From Caulobacteraceae bacterium (lineage in GTDB: Bacteria; Pseudomonadota; Alphaproteobacteria; Caulobacterales; Caulobacteraceae), in the NCBI GenBank assembly GCA_003161535.1, contig PMOM01000278.1, positions 1 through 8,361 on the forward strand: DNA of 8,361 nt. The letters run 5' to 3'. The notes under the pieces are model-generated. The model was not told where the DNA came from. It saw only the letters and a program-made list of their open reading frames with translations, and ran no database searches. Shown here one piece after another: positions 1 to 5,812 of the stretch. The position numbers were made by a program, and so were the translations under genes. The first letter of the stretch is position 1; each line of letters begins with the position of its first letter.

Positions 1-2105
1 TCGCCTTCCTGCGCGCCCTGCTGGCCCATCCAGCCTTCGCGGCGGGCGAGGTCGACACCGGCTTCGTGGAACGTCGCATGGCCGAGCTGGCGACGGCAGC
101 CGCCGCCCTGGCGCCAAGCGCCCCGTCCGCCGCCCCCGGCCCGGAGACTGGGACGCCCACCCAACGCACGGCGGGGGCGAAGATCGACGCGGTCGACCCC
201 CTGGCCGTCCTCGCCCACGGCAAGAGCGCCGGTCCCGCGACGGCCCGCGGCCCCGAGCCGGAAGCACGGGAGGATGTGGAAGGTCCCGCCGGGACCACCA
301 CCCTGCGCGCGCCGCTGCAGGGCACGGTGATCAGCCTGGCGGTGCGGCCGGGCGACGCCATCCGCGCCGGCCAGGGCGCCCTGATCATGGAATCGATGAA
401 GATGGAGCATGTCATCGAGGCGCAGGTCAGCGGCCATGTGCGCCAGATCGCCGTGGCCGTGGGCGACGCGGTGTTCGAGGGCCACGCCCTGGTGTTCATC
501 GAGGAGGCCGATCTTGGCCTGGGCGGCGCGGTGGAAGCCGCCGCCGTCGACCTGGACCTCATTCGCCCCGATCTCGCCGCCGTACTGGAGCGCCACACGC
601 GGACCCTGGACGCGGCCCGGCCCAAGGCCGTGGAGCGGCGGCGCAAGACCGGCCAGCGCACCACCCGCGAGAACGTCGACGACCTCGTCGATCCAGGCTC
701 CTTCGTCGAATACGGCGCCCTGGCGGTGGCGGCCCGGCGGCGGCGCAACACCATCGACGAACTGATCGAACAGACGCCGGCCGACGGCATGGTCATGGGT
801 CTTGGCCGCATCAACGGCGCCCAGTTTGGCGACGCCGCCGCCCGCTGCGCGGTGATGGCCTATGACTACACGGTGCTGGCCGGCACCCAGGGCGCGCACA
901 ACCACCAGAAGCTCGACCGCCTGGTGGAGATCGCCATGCGCTGGCGGCTGCCGACGGTGTTCTTCTGCGAGGGCGGCGGCGGGCGGCCGGGCGACACCGA
1001 GGGGGGAGGCTTCATCCGCGGCTTCGAGCTGTGGGGCCGCATGTCGGGGACGGCGCCGATGATCGGCATCACTTCGGGGCGCTGCTTCGCCGGCAACGCC
1101 TCGGTGCTCGGCTGCTGCGACGTGATCATCGCCACGAAGGATTCCTCCATCGGTATGGGCGGCCCGGCGATGATCGAGGGCGGCGGCCTGGGGATTTTCC
1201 GCCCCGAGGAGATCGGGCCGGTGAGCATCCAGGAGCCCAATGGCGTCATCGACATCGTCGCCGACGACGAGGCGCACGCCGTGGCCATCGCCAAGCAGTA
1301 TCTGGCCTATTTCCAGGGCTCGCTGGCTGAATGGACCGCGCCGGACCAGAGGCGCCTGCGCGGCGTGATCCCGGAAAACCGCCTGCGCGTCTATGACATC
1401 CGCGAGCTGATCGGCATCCTCGCCGACGAGGGTTCGGTGCTGGAGATCCGCCCGAAGTTCGGCCCAACCATGGTCGCCGCGCTTATCCGCATCGAGGGGC
1501 GCGCCATCGGCGTCATCGCCAACAATCCCAAGGTGCTGGGCGGGGCGATCGATTCGGACGGCTCGGACAAGGCCGCGCGCTTCTTGCAGATCTGCGAGGC
1601 CTTCGACATTCCGGTGCTGTCGCTGTCGGATACGCCGGGCATGATGGTGGGGCCGGAGATCGAAAAGACGGCCCTGGTGCGCCACTGCTCGCGCCTGTTC
1701 ATCATCGGGGCGAACCTCACCGTGCCCCTGCTCAGCGTGATCCTGCGCAAGAGCTATGGCCTGGGCGCCATCGCCATGACCGGCGGCAGCTACCAGGCTT
1801 CGATGTTCGCCGTGGCGTGGCCGACCGGGGAGTTCGGCGGCATGGGCCTGGAGGGCTCTGTGAAGCTCGGCTACCGCAACGAACTGGCCGCCATCGCCGA
1901 TCCCGCCGAGCGTCGCGCCAAATTCGATGAAATGGTGGCGCGCGCCTATGAGAACGGCAAGGCGCTCAACCGCGCCACCGGCTACGGCATCGACGACGTC
2001 ATCGACCCGGCCGGCACCCGCGCCTGGATCATGGGGGCGCTGCGCTCCCTGCCGCCGACGCCGGCGAGGACGGGCAAGAGGATTCCGTGGATCGATGCTT
2101 GGTGA
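1..2105 (+). CDS. Single-chain biotin-dependent acyl-CoA carboxylase (BC-BCCP-CT fusion), 3' part
   Basis: Probable acetyl-/acyl-CoA carboxylase: a carboxybiotin arm carries CO2 from the biotin carboxylase to the acyl-CoA in the carboxyltransferase site, in the cytoplasm. The reading frame is open to the left edge, where the end of the biotin carboxylase region is visible (FLRALLAHPAF, then GFVERRMAEL), so a GTG at 66 is internal and the true start lies outside. An Ala/Pro-rich linker follows, then a biotinyl domain at about nt 296-508 with the ESMKMEH signature; the biotinylated Lys is codon 399-401. From about nt 645 comes a full carboxyltransferase. Its N half has GGGGRPGDTEGGG and the oxyanion-hole-like SGRCFAGNASVLG; its C half has DTPGMMVGPE and a MTGGSYQAS segment. 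It ends at TGA 2103-2105. Having carrier and carboxyltransferase in one chain resembles long-chain acyl-CoA carboxylases and differs from split Acc or Pcc/Mcc enzymes. Domain calls are firm; the acyl substrate cannot be read from sequence. Confidence 0.93.
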   Translation, partial: AFLRALLAHPAFAAGEVDTGFVERRMAELATAAAALAPSAPSAAPGPETGTPTQRTAGAKIDAVDPLAVLAHGKSAGPATARGPEPEAREDVEGPAGTTTLRAPLQGTVISLAVRPGDAIRAGQGALIMESMKMEHVIEAQVSGHVRQIAVAVGDAVFEGHALVFIEEADLGLGGAVEAAAVDLDLIRPDLAAVLERHTRTLDAARPKAVERRRKTGQRTTRENVDDLVDPGSFVEYGALAVAARRRRNTIDELIEQTPADGMVMGLGRINGAQFGDAAARCAVMAYDYTVLAGTQGAHNHQKLDRLVEIAMRWRLPTVFFCEGGGGRPGDTEGGGFIRGFELWGRMSGTAPMIGITSGRCFAGNASVLGCCDVIIATKDSSIGMGGPAMIEGGGLGIFRPEEIGPVSIQEPNGVIDIVADDEAHAVAIAKQYLAYFQGSLAEWTAPDQRRLRGVIPENRLRVYDIRELIGILADEGSVLEIRPKFGPTMVAALIRIEGRAIGVIANNPKVLGGAIDSDGSDKAARFLQICEAFDIPVLSLSDTPGMMVGPEIEKTALVRHCSRLFIIGANLTVPLLSVILRKSYGLGAIAMTGGSYQASMFAVAWPTGEFGGMGLEGSVKLGYRNELAAIADPAERRAKFDEMVARAYENGKALNRATGYGIDDVIDPAGTRAWIMGALRSLPPTPARTGKRIPWIDAW

Positions 2106-2177
2106 GGGGGATCGGTTTCCCTCCTACTGACATAACGAGAGCTCTGGAACGATCTACCGAGGACAAGCCATTTCCAC

Positions 2178-2684
2178 TCAGGCTTTCTGCGAGAGGAACA
2201 TCGCAACCTGGCGATCTCCTTTCAGCCTGATCACTGGCGTCTTCGGCGCGTACGCGTAAAGCCACCCCTCAATGCGCGGTCGCATCACGGTGTTAAAGCT
2301 TGAGGCGTATTGCCATGGGCGAAGGCTGAACCGTTCTGGACAGCCTTCAGCCATGTCCGGTCTAGTGCGACCGAAATAACGGAACATCCGGCCATATGCG
2401 CGAATGGCGCATAGCATCGTAGGCTGGTCCAGCCAGATTACGGTGTCCGCGCGTGGAAGGACGATGTCGGCGACCCGTCCGGGTATGCCGTCAAAAATCC
2501 ACCCGTCGTCCAGGGTGAGGCGCTCGATCTCATATCGGTAGGCTTCGTTGTCGGGGTCAGTCCAGCCCGGCTTCCAGAAAACTTTGTCTGCATGGATCAC
2601 ACGCAGGCCCAAGCGCCGCGCGAGCGCAGTCGACAAATGCGATTTGCCGGACCCCGAACAGCCCACGATGACCACGCGACGCAT
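2178..2684 (-). CDS. FlaR-type P-loop nucleotide kinase (adenylate-kinase-like)
   Basis: A 168-residue P-loop protein of the small adenylate-kinase-like family often annotated as 'topology modulation protein FlaR'. Residues 8-15 form a Walker A loop (GCSGSGKS). HADKVFWKPGW (31-41), GWIFDGIPGR (61-70), a beta strand ending in WLD (84-86) and RTRPDMAEGCPERF (106-119) are the conserved blocks of this family. It has no signal peptide or membrane segment, so it should be cytosolic. The fold predicts phosphoryl transfer from ATP, but the natural substrate of these proteins is not established and a DNA-topology role is doubtful. The ATG at 2684 sits directly before the hydrophobic strand that leads into the P-loop, with only a weak purine patch (GGTAGGCAGG) upstream. 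The gene stands alone, convergent with the carboxylase (72 bp apart), in DNA of visibly lower GC than its neighbours. The family call is confident; function is not. Confidence 0.85.
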   Translation of the reverse strand: MRRVVIVGCSGSGKSHLSTALARRLGLRVIHADKVFWKPGWTDPDNEAYRYEIERLTLDDGWIFDGIPGRVADIVLPRADTVIWLDQPTMLCAIRAYGRMFRYFGRTRPDMAEGCPERFSLRPWQYASSFNTVMRPRIEGWLYAYAPKTPVIRLKGDRQVAMFLSQKA

Positions 2685-2931
2685 GTGGCCTGCCTACCAC
2701 AACCGAAGTGCATGTCAGCCTCGGGCCAGGGCCTGCCGAGGCGCGGACGTCGGGCACCGTCACGCCGGCAACCTTCCACGACCTCATTCTTGCCCACGGC
2801 TCAGTCGCGTCGCTACTGTTTGGGTCGCGATGGACCTCGTGTGCGCCAAGCTCACCCGAAAACAAAAGGCGGAGCTTGAGGCGTTGTCGCGTTGAGGCGC
2901 GCCATGCTTGATGACGCGCAATCGCCGGCCG
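2685..2931. other. Gene-free interval between the kinase and TetR genes
   Basis: No credible gene is seen in these 247 bases. Any transcript leaving the TetR gene runs through here toward the kinase gene, and the kinase promoter should lie here, but I see no convincing -35/-10 pair. The only structure is a hairpin at 2720-2740. Open frames crossing the interval lack a ribosome site and any recognisable domain. Confidence 0.5.
2720..2740. repeat. Imperfect inverted repeat (hairpin)
   Basis: CTCGG at 2720-2724 pairs with CCGAG at 2736-2740. The inner CAGG/CCTG also pair if a two-base bulge (GC) is allowed on the left arm. No T-run follows on either strand, so it is not a standard intrinsic terminator. 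It could fold in the leader of the kinase mRNA or at the tail of the TetR transcript. The pairing is visible; the role is unknown. Confidence 0.35.
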
Positions 2932-4209
2932 CTATGCGGAGCGCGCCCGCGCCCGCATGCCCTCGAACAAAGGCTGCAGGAAAGCCCCGCCGGCCTGACT
3001 GGGAGTCAAGCCGCCGGCCCACACGCCGAGCTCCGCCGCGGCATCGAGCATGCCGGTGATCATCTGAGCGCAGATATTGGCGTCGACCGGCCGGATCGAG
3101 CCGTCGGCAATGCCGTCGCTGATCACCGCCGCGAAGTAGCCGGACACGCGGTCGAACTTCATGATCAGCTGGGCCCGGACCGCTTCGGGCGCCGAGGTGA
3201 GGGCCGCGGCGCGCAGCAGCGGCGCGGCGCCGGAGACCTGGAACTCCACCAAAGCCGCCGACGTCGAGCATAAACGGTCCAGTCCGGTCTCGGCCGGCTG
3301 GTCGGCCGCCCGCTGCGCGGCGCGCATGATGTCGACGGTGCGCTCGAAACAGGCCACCACCAGATCGTCCTTGGCCTCGTTGTGATAGTAGAAGGAGCCC
3401 TTGGTGACGTTCAGGCGCGCGGAGATTTTCGCGACGGAGGCGCCCAGATAGCCCTGCTCGTTGATCAGCTCGGTGGCGGCGCGCAGGAAGGTCTCGTGCG
3501 AGACCTCTTCGGTGGCTAGCGCGGCCGGCACGGACAAGAACCTTGGCGCCCAAACGCACCCCTTGACGCCCACGCCGCGCTTCAGGATGTCCAGCATGCG
3601 ATCGCCGGCGCGCCTGAAGTCCTCCGGGTCGTACTGCGCCAACCAGACGACCGCCCAGATGAGTTGCGAGAGAATGTGGTGGGTGCGCGCGTTGATCACC
3701 GGACGATCGATCTTCGCGGGGGGATTGGGCGTGAACAGGGCGCGCAACCGCCGGAACATGTTGATGTAGGCGTCGTTCACGGTCGCGTCTTTCAGGGCGC
3801 GCACATGGTTGAAGACGGCGATTGGATCGGCGGCCCCGGTCGCCACGTCGCGGCGGAACTCGAAGAAGCGCCGGACAAGGATGGCGAGGCGCTGCTCGGC
3901 CGTCGAACCCTTGGCCGCCTCGTCGATCAGCCGGTTGTAGGCTTCGATCGCCTTGAGGAAACAGGCCGCCGCCAGATCTTCCTTGCTGGCGAAATAGTAG
4001 ATGATGCCGGTTGGCCCGACTTTGAGCCTGGCGGCGACTTCGGCCAGCGTCATGCCCTTGACGCCCTTTTGGTTGAGCACCGGCACCGCGGATCTGATGA
4101 TGTCTTCCTGGCGCAAGCGATACTTGCCGGTGTGCGCGATGTCGGGCGCCACCGACGCCTTGGCGCCGGATCTGGTTCCCCCCTTTGTGGGCGTTTTCGC
4201 GCGCGCCAC
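2932..4209 (-). CDS. Tandem TetR/AcrR-family regulator with two TetR units in one chain
   Basis: A predicted DNA-binding transcription factor of about 425 residues, twice the usual TetR length of about 200. From the GTG at 4209, the first helix-turn-helix is at about residues 30-79 (TLAEVAARLKVGPTGIIYYF, then ASKEDL), followed by a helical ligand/dimer region. A second complete unit begins near residue 237, with its helix-turn-helix at about 257-283 (ASVAKISARLNVTKGSFYYH, then NEAKDDL) and its own C-terminal helices. The second recognition helix is closer to the family consensus than the first. The frame stays open upstream to a TTG at 4320, but that TTG fits better as a promoter -35 element, so I place the start downstream; the GTG at 4209 has no clear ribosome site and the start remains uncertain. 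The basic, low-complexity residues before the first unit support a late start. The stop is TAG at 2934-2932. The ligand and target genes are unknown; autoregulation is inferred from the palindrome at 4276-4290. Confidence 0.88.
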   Translation of the reverse strand: MARAKTPTKGGTRSGAKASVAPDIAHTGKYRLRQEDIIRSAVPVLNQKGVKGMTLAEVAARLKVGPTGIIYYFASKEDLAAACFLKAIEAYNRLIDEAAKGSTAEQRLAILVRRFFEFRRDVATGAADPIAVFNHVRALKDATVNDAYINMFRRLRALFTPNPPAKIDRPVINARTHHILSQLIWAVVWLAQYDPEDFRRAGDRMLDILKRGVGVKGCVWAPRFLSVPAALATEEVSHETFLRAATELINEQGYLGASVAKISARLNVTKGSFYYHNEAKDDLVVACFERTVDIMRAAQRAADQPAETGLDRLCSTSAALVEFQVSGAAPLLRAAALTSAPEAVRAQLIMKFDRVSGYFAAVISDGIADGSIRPVDANICAQMITGMLDAAAELGVWAGGLTPSQAGGAFLQPLFEGMRARARSA

Positions 4210-4275
4210 TAGGGCGCCCAGGAGCGGAGCGCGGCCGAGGTTGATCGCGGGGGCAGGGCGCGGAGGCTTGGGAAG

Positions 4276-4290
4276 AGGCGCATGGCGCCT
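4276..4290. promoter_or_regulatory. Palindrome, candidate operator of the tandem TetR gene
   Basis: AGGCGC-ATG-GCGCCT is a perfect 6-base inverted repeat with a 3-base centre, directly downstream of the predicted -10 and over the expected transcription start of the TetR gene. TetR-family repressors commonly bind such palindromes in their own promoters. The symmetry is seen; the binding is inferred. Confidence 0.4.
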
Positions 4291-4320
4291 ATTATTTAGG
4301 CTTGCTGACGTTGGAACCAA
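4291..4320 (-). promoter_or_regulatory. Candidate sigma-70 promoter of the tandem TetR gene
   Basis: Read on the minus strand, TTGGTT (4320-4315, 3 of 6 to consensus) and AATAAT (4296-4291, 5 of 6) are separated by 18 bases. This is a rare AT-rich patch in GC-rich DNA. Transcription would start near 4284, which excludes the TTG at 4320 as a start codon. Confidence 0.45.
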
Positions 4321-4404
4321 TAGGGTGTCGCCGATCAGCCTATCACCAAGCTTCGATCCCGCGCGGCATGGCGGCCGACGCGGCCTTGGGAATGTCAGCG
4401 CGCC

Positions 4405-4725
4405 TCAAGACCCTTGCATGGCGCCGGCGTCCGCTCCGCGCCAGACGAGACCGTCGGCGTTGGCGACCCAGCGACCGAGGCGCCGCAGATCCTTGTCGCC
4501 GACGATGGCCCCAAAAGGCAGCATCTCGGTGATGGCCGCCTCGACGTACTGAAAGTTCACGCCCCGGCGGCGGCCCGCGAAGTCGCGCAACTCGTCCCGC
4601 GCCCAGGCCATGGCCGCGTCGTCGTCGGCCAGGCGCTGCTTCAAGGGCGCCAGCCGGTTGCCGGAAAGCGCGTTCAGGCGCCGCTTCGAGGGGGCGTGGC
4701 GAAGATCAAGATTATAGGTCTTCAT
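4405..4725 (-). CDS. Conserved-looking hypothetical protein, second gene of the phasin-like unit
   Basis: I do not recognise this 106-residue protein. It is soluble and rich in Arg (14 Arg by my count), with a basic N-terminal third (SKRRLNALSGNRLAPLKQRL), an acidic-to-basic middle (ADDDAAMAWARDELRDFAG, then RRRG) and a mixed C-terminal part ending in GADAGAMQGS. No signal peptide, membrane span or catalytic motif is visible. The ATG at 4725 is preferred over a TTG two codons earlier because GGAAGGA lies just upstream at good spacing. It starts 21 bases after the stop of the phasin-like gene on the same strand, so the two are probably co-transcribed from the promoter at 5090-5118. A role linked to storage granules is therefore inferred from context only. 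The good ribosome site and typical GC-rich codon use argue for a real gene. Confidence 0.6.
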   Translation of the reverse strand: MKTYNLDLRHAPSKRRLNALSGNRLAPLKQRLADDDAAMAWARDELRDFAGRRRGVNFQYVEAAITEMLPFGAIVGDKDLRRLGRWVANADGLVWRGADAGAMQGS

Positions 4726-4746
4726 GAGCAATCCTTCCCCGCGAGG

Positions 4747-5040
4747 TCAGCCGCCCCGCGTCAGGCGGCGCTGATTGGCTTGCACGCGTCGACGCAGGAG
4801 CGCCACCGCCCTGGCAGGCGCGATGGCCCCTTGGCCGGCCATCAGACTGCTGACGAACAGAAATTGGGCATCCATGGCCGCCTTGGCCTTTTCAGTGATC
4901 ATCAGGCAGGCCTCGTCCCGCGCCGCGGCGCCGCCCCAGGCGGCCTTCATCATGCGCAGGCCAATGACGCTTTGCGCCTCGAGGGCCAGGTTGAGGGCGT
5001 CCATCGAGAAACTGAACCAGGGGTCGCGGCGGACGGTCAT
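4747..5040 (-). CDS. Small phasin-like protein, probably polyhydroxyalkanoate granule-associated
   Basis: A 97-residue, helix-rich protein that resembles small alphaproteobacterial phasin-like proteins. These coat storage granules and are largely amphipathic helices. Visible segments are DALNLALEAQSVIGLRMMKA (about 14-33), EACLMITEKAKAAMDAQFLF (about 43-62) and a basic C-terminal helix with LLRRRVQANQRRL (81-93). There is no signal peptide, membrane span or catalytic motif. The frame is open to 5118, but ATGs at 5091 and beyond fall in or upstream of the predicted -10, so the ATG at 5040 (MTVRRDPWFSF) is the sensible start, with only a weak AAAGA-type ribosome site. The upstream CTGC-N3-GCAG palindrome is of the type bound by PhaR, the repressor of phasin genes in Paracoccus and Rhodobacter, which is independent support for the call. 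It could still be another small helical protein, since phasins are hard to identify by sequence. Confidence 0.62.
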   Translation of the reverse strand: MTVRRDPWFSFSMDALNLALEAQSVIGLRMMKAAWGGAAARDEACLMITEKAKAAMDAQFLFVSSLMAGQGAIAPARAVALLRRRVQANQRRLTRGG

Positions 5041-5089
5041 GGAGGTTCTTTCGCCGGGCGGATTGGGAGAGGAGGAATCGCCCCGGGAC

Positions 5090-5118
5090 ATTATGCTGCA
5101 CCGCAGCATGGGATTCAA
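5090..5118 (-). promoter_or_regulatory. Core promoter of the phasin-like unit
   Basis: On the minus strand TTGAAT (5118-5113, 4 of 6 to TTGACA) and CATAAT (5095-5090, 5 of 6 to TATAAT) are 17 bases apart, the ideal spacing. Transcription should begin near 5083, giving a leader of about 43 bases before the ATG at 5040. The spacer is occupied by the palindrome at 5093-5109. Confidence 0.6.
5093..5109. promoter_or_regulatory. PhaR-type operator, CTGC-N3-GCAG palindrome
   Basis: ATGCTGC-ACC-GCAGCAT is a perfect 7-base inverted repeat with a 3-base centre. Its core, CTGC-N3-GCAG at 5096-5106, matches the TGC-rich palindrome reported for PhaR in Paracoccus denitrificans and Rhodobacter sphaeroides (from memory of that literature). 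It sits inside the -35/-10 spacer of the phasin-like unit and touches the -10, where bound protein would block RNA polymerase. No phaR gene is in the window. Confidence 0.6.
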
Positions 5119-5201
5119 CCGCCAAATCCGAAGTGGGGCGCGATGAGTCGATGCTCTGGCGCGGCCGGCGCGGCGATGTCATGGACAAATGCATGACCGC
5201 G

Positions 5202-5702
5202 ATGCCCTCGTCTGAGCCGTCGCCCACCGACAAGACCGAGCGGTACCGCGCGCTGGCCGACGAAATCGACGCGGTGCTGGCCGGCGAGCCCGACCGCGTC
5301 GCGCGCATGGCGAGCGTGGCGGCGATGCTGGCGGCGCGCTTCGAGCATTTTCTGTGGACAGGCTTCTATGTCGTCGGCGCCGCCCCCGACGGCGGCCCTG
5401 GCGACGAGCTTGTGGCCGGCCCCTACCAAGGCGCCCTGGGTTGTCTGCGCATAACAGTGGGACGCGGCGTGTGCGGCGCGGCGGCGGCCAGACGCGCCAC
5501 GGTGATCGTCGCCGATGTCGATGCTTTCGATGGCCACATCGCCTGTGACTCGCGGGCCCGCAGCGAAATCGTGGTTCCCGTGTTCGACGGCGCGGGGACT
5601 CTGATCGGCGTGCTGGATGTCGACAGCGCCGAGCTGGCGGCCTTCGACGAGGCGGATGGCCGAGGCCTCGAGGAGATCGTCCGCCGCGTGTTCGCGACCT
5701 AA
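5202..5702 (+). CDS. msrC: Free methionine-(R)-sulfoxide reductase (GAF-domain fRMsr)
   Basis: Reduces free L-methionine-(R)-sulfoxide to methionine in the cytoplasm, with electrons from thioredoxin or glutaredoxin systems; it does not act on protein-bound residues. It is a single GAF domain. The family blocks are present: WTGFYVV, GPYQGALGCLRITVGRGVCG, DVDAFDGHIACDSRARSEIV and LIGVLDVDS. From the ATG at 5202 the cysteines are C81, C91 and C115. Their spacing (10 and 24) is the same as C84, C94 and C118 of the E. coli enzyme, where C118 is catalytic. The frame is open from a GTG at 5133, with ATGs at 5151, 5181, 5193 and 5202; none has a clear ribosome site. I chose 5202 because it gives 166 residues, the usual family length, and no homologous residues are evident before it. 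It is divergent from the phasin-like unit and shares the interval holding the PhaR-type operator. The function is confident; the start is not. Confidence 0.92.
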   Translation: MPSSEPSPTDKTERYRALADEIDAVLAGEPDRVARMASVAAMLAARFEHFLWTGFYVVGAAPDGGPGDELVAGPYQGALGCLRITVGRGVCGAAAARRATVIVADVDAFDGHIACDSRARSEIVVPVFDGAGTLIGVLDVDSAELAAFDEADGRGLEEIVRRVFAT

Positions 5703-5812
5703 CGGCGCGGATCGGCGCATGGCGATATGCCGGGTTGGGCGGCGAGGCCTTCCTGGTCCATGATAGAGATGGCGCGCCGCGCCCCTTCACCCGCCGGACC
5801 CACAGCCCGTCC

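Noticed and set aside
866..1294. Long open frames on the minus strand inside the carboxylase gene.
   Set aside because: They are mirror images of a well-supported gene in GC-rich DNA, with no domain or ribosome site.
2830..2895. Short plus-strand reading frame ending in LTRKQKAELEALSR, faintly like the start of an IS630-type transposase.
   Set aside because: Only about 15 residues resemble it, no further transposase sequence or terminal repeat follows, and there is no ribosome site; chance is as likely.
5041..5118. Longer form of the phasin-like protein starting at 5118 or 5091.
   Set aside because: These starts would lie within the -35 or -10 of the predicted promoter, and the added residues show no conserved feature.
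5761..5800. GGCGC-GCC-GCGCC hairpin between fRMsr and the glycosyltransferase as a terminator.
   Set aside because: The stem is only 5 bases, GC repeats of this kind are common by chance here, and no T-run follows.
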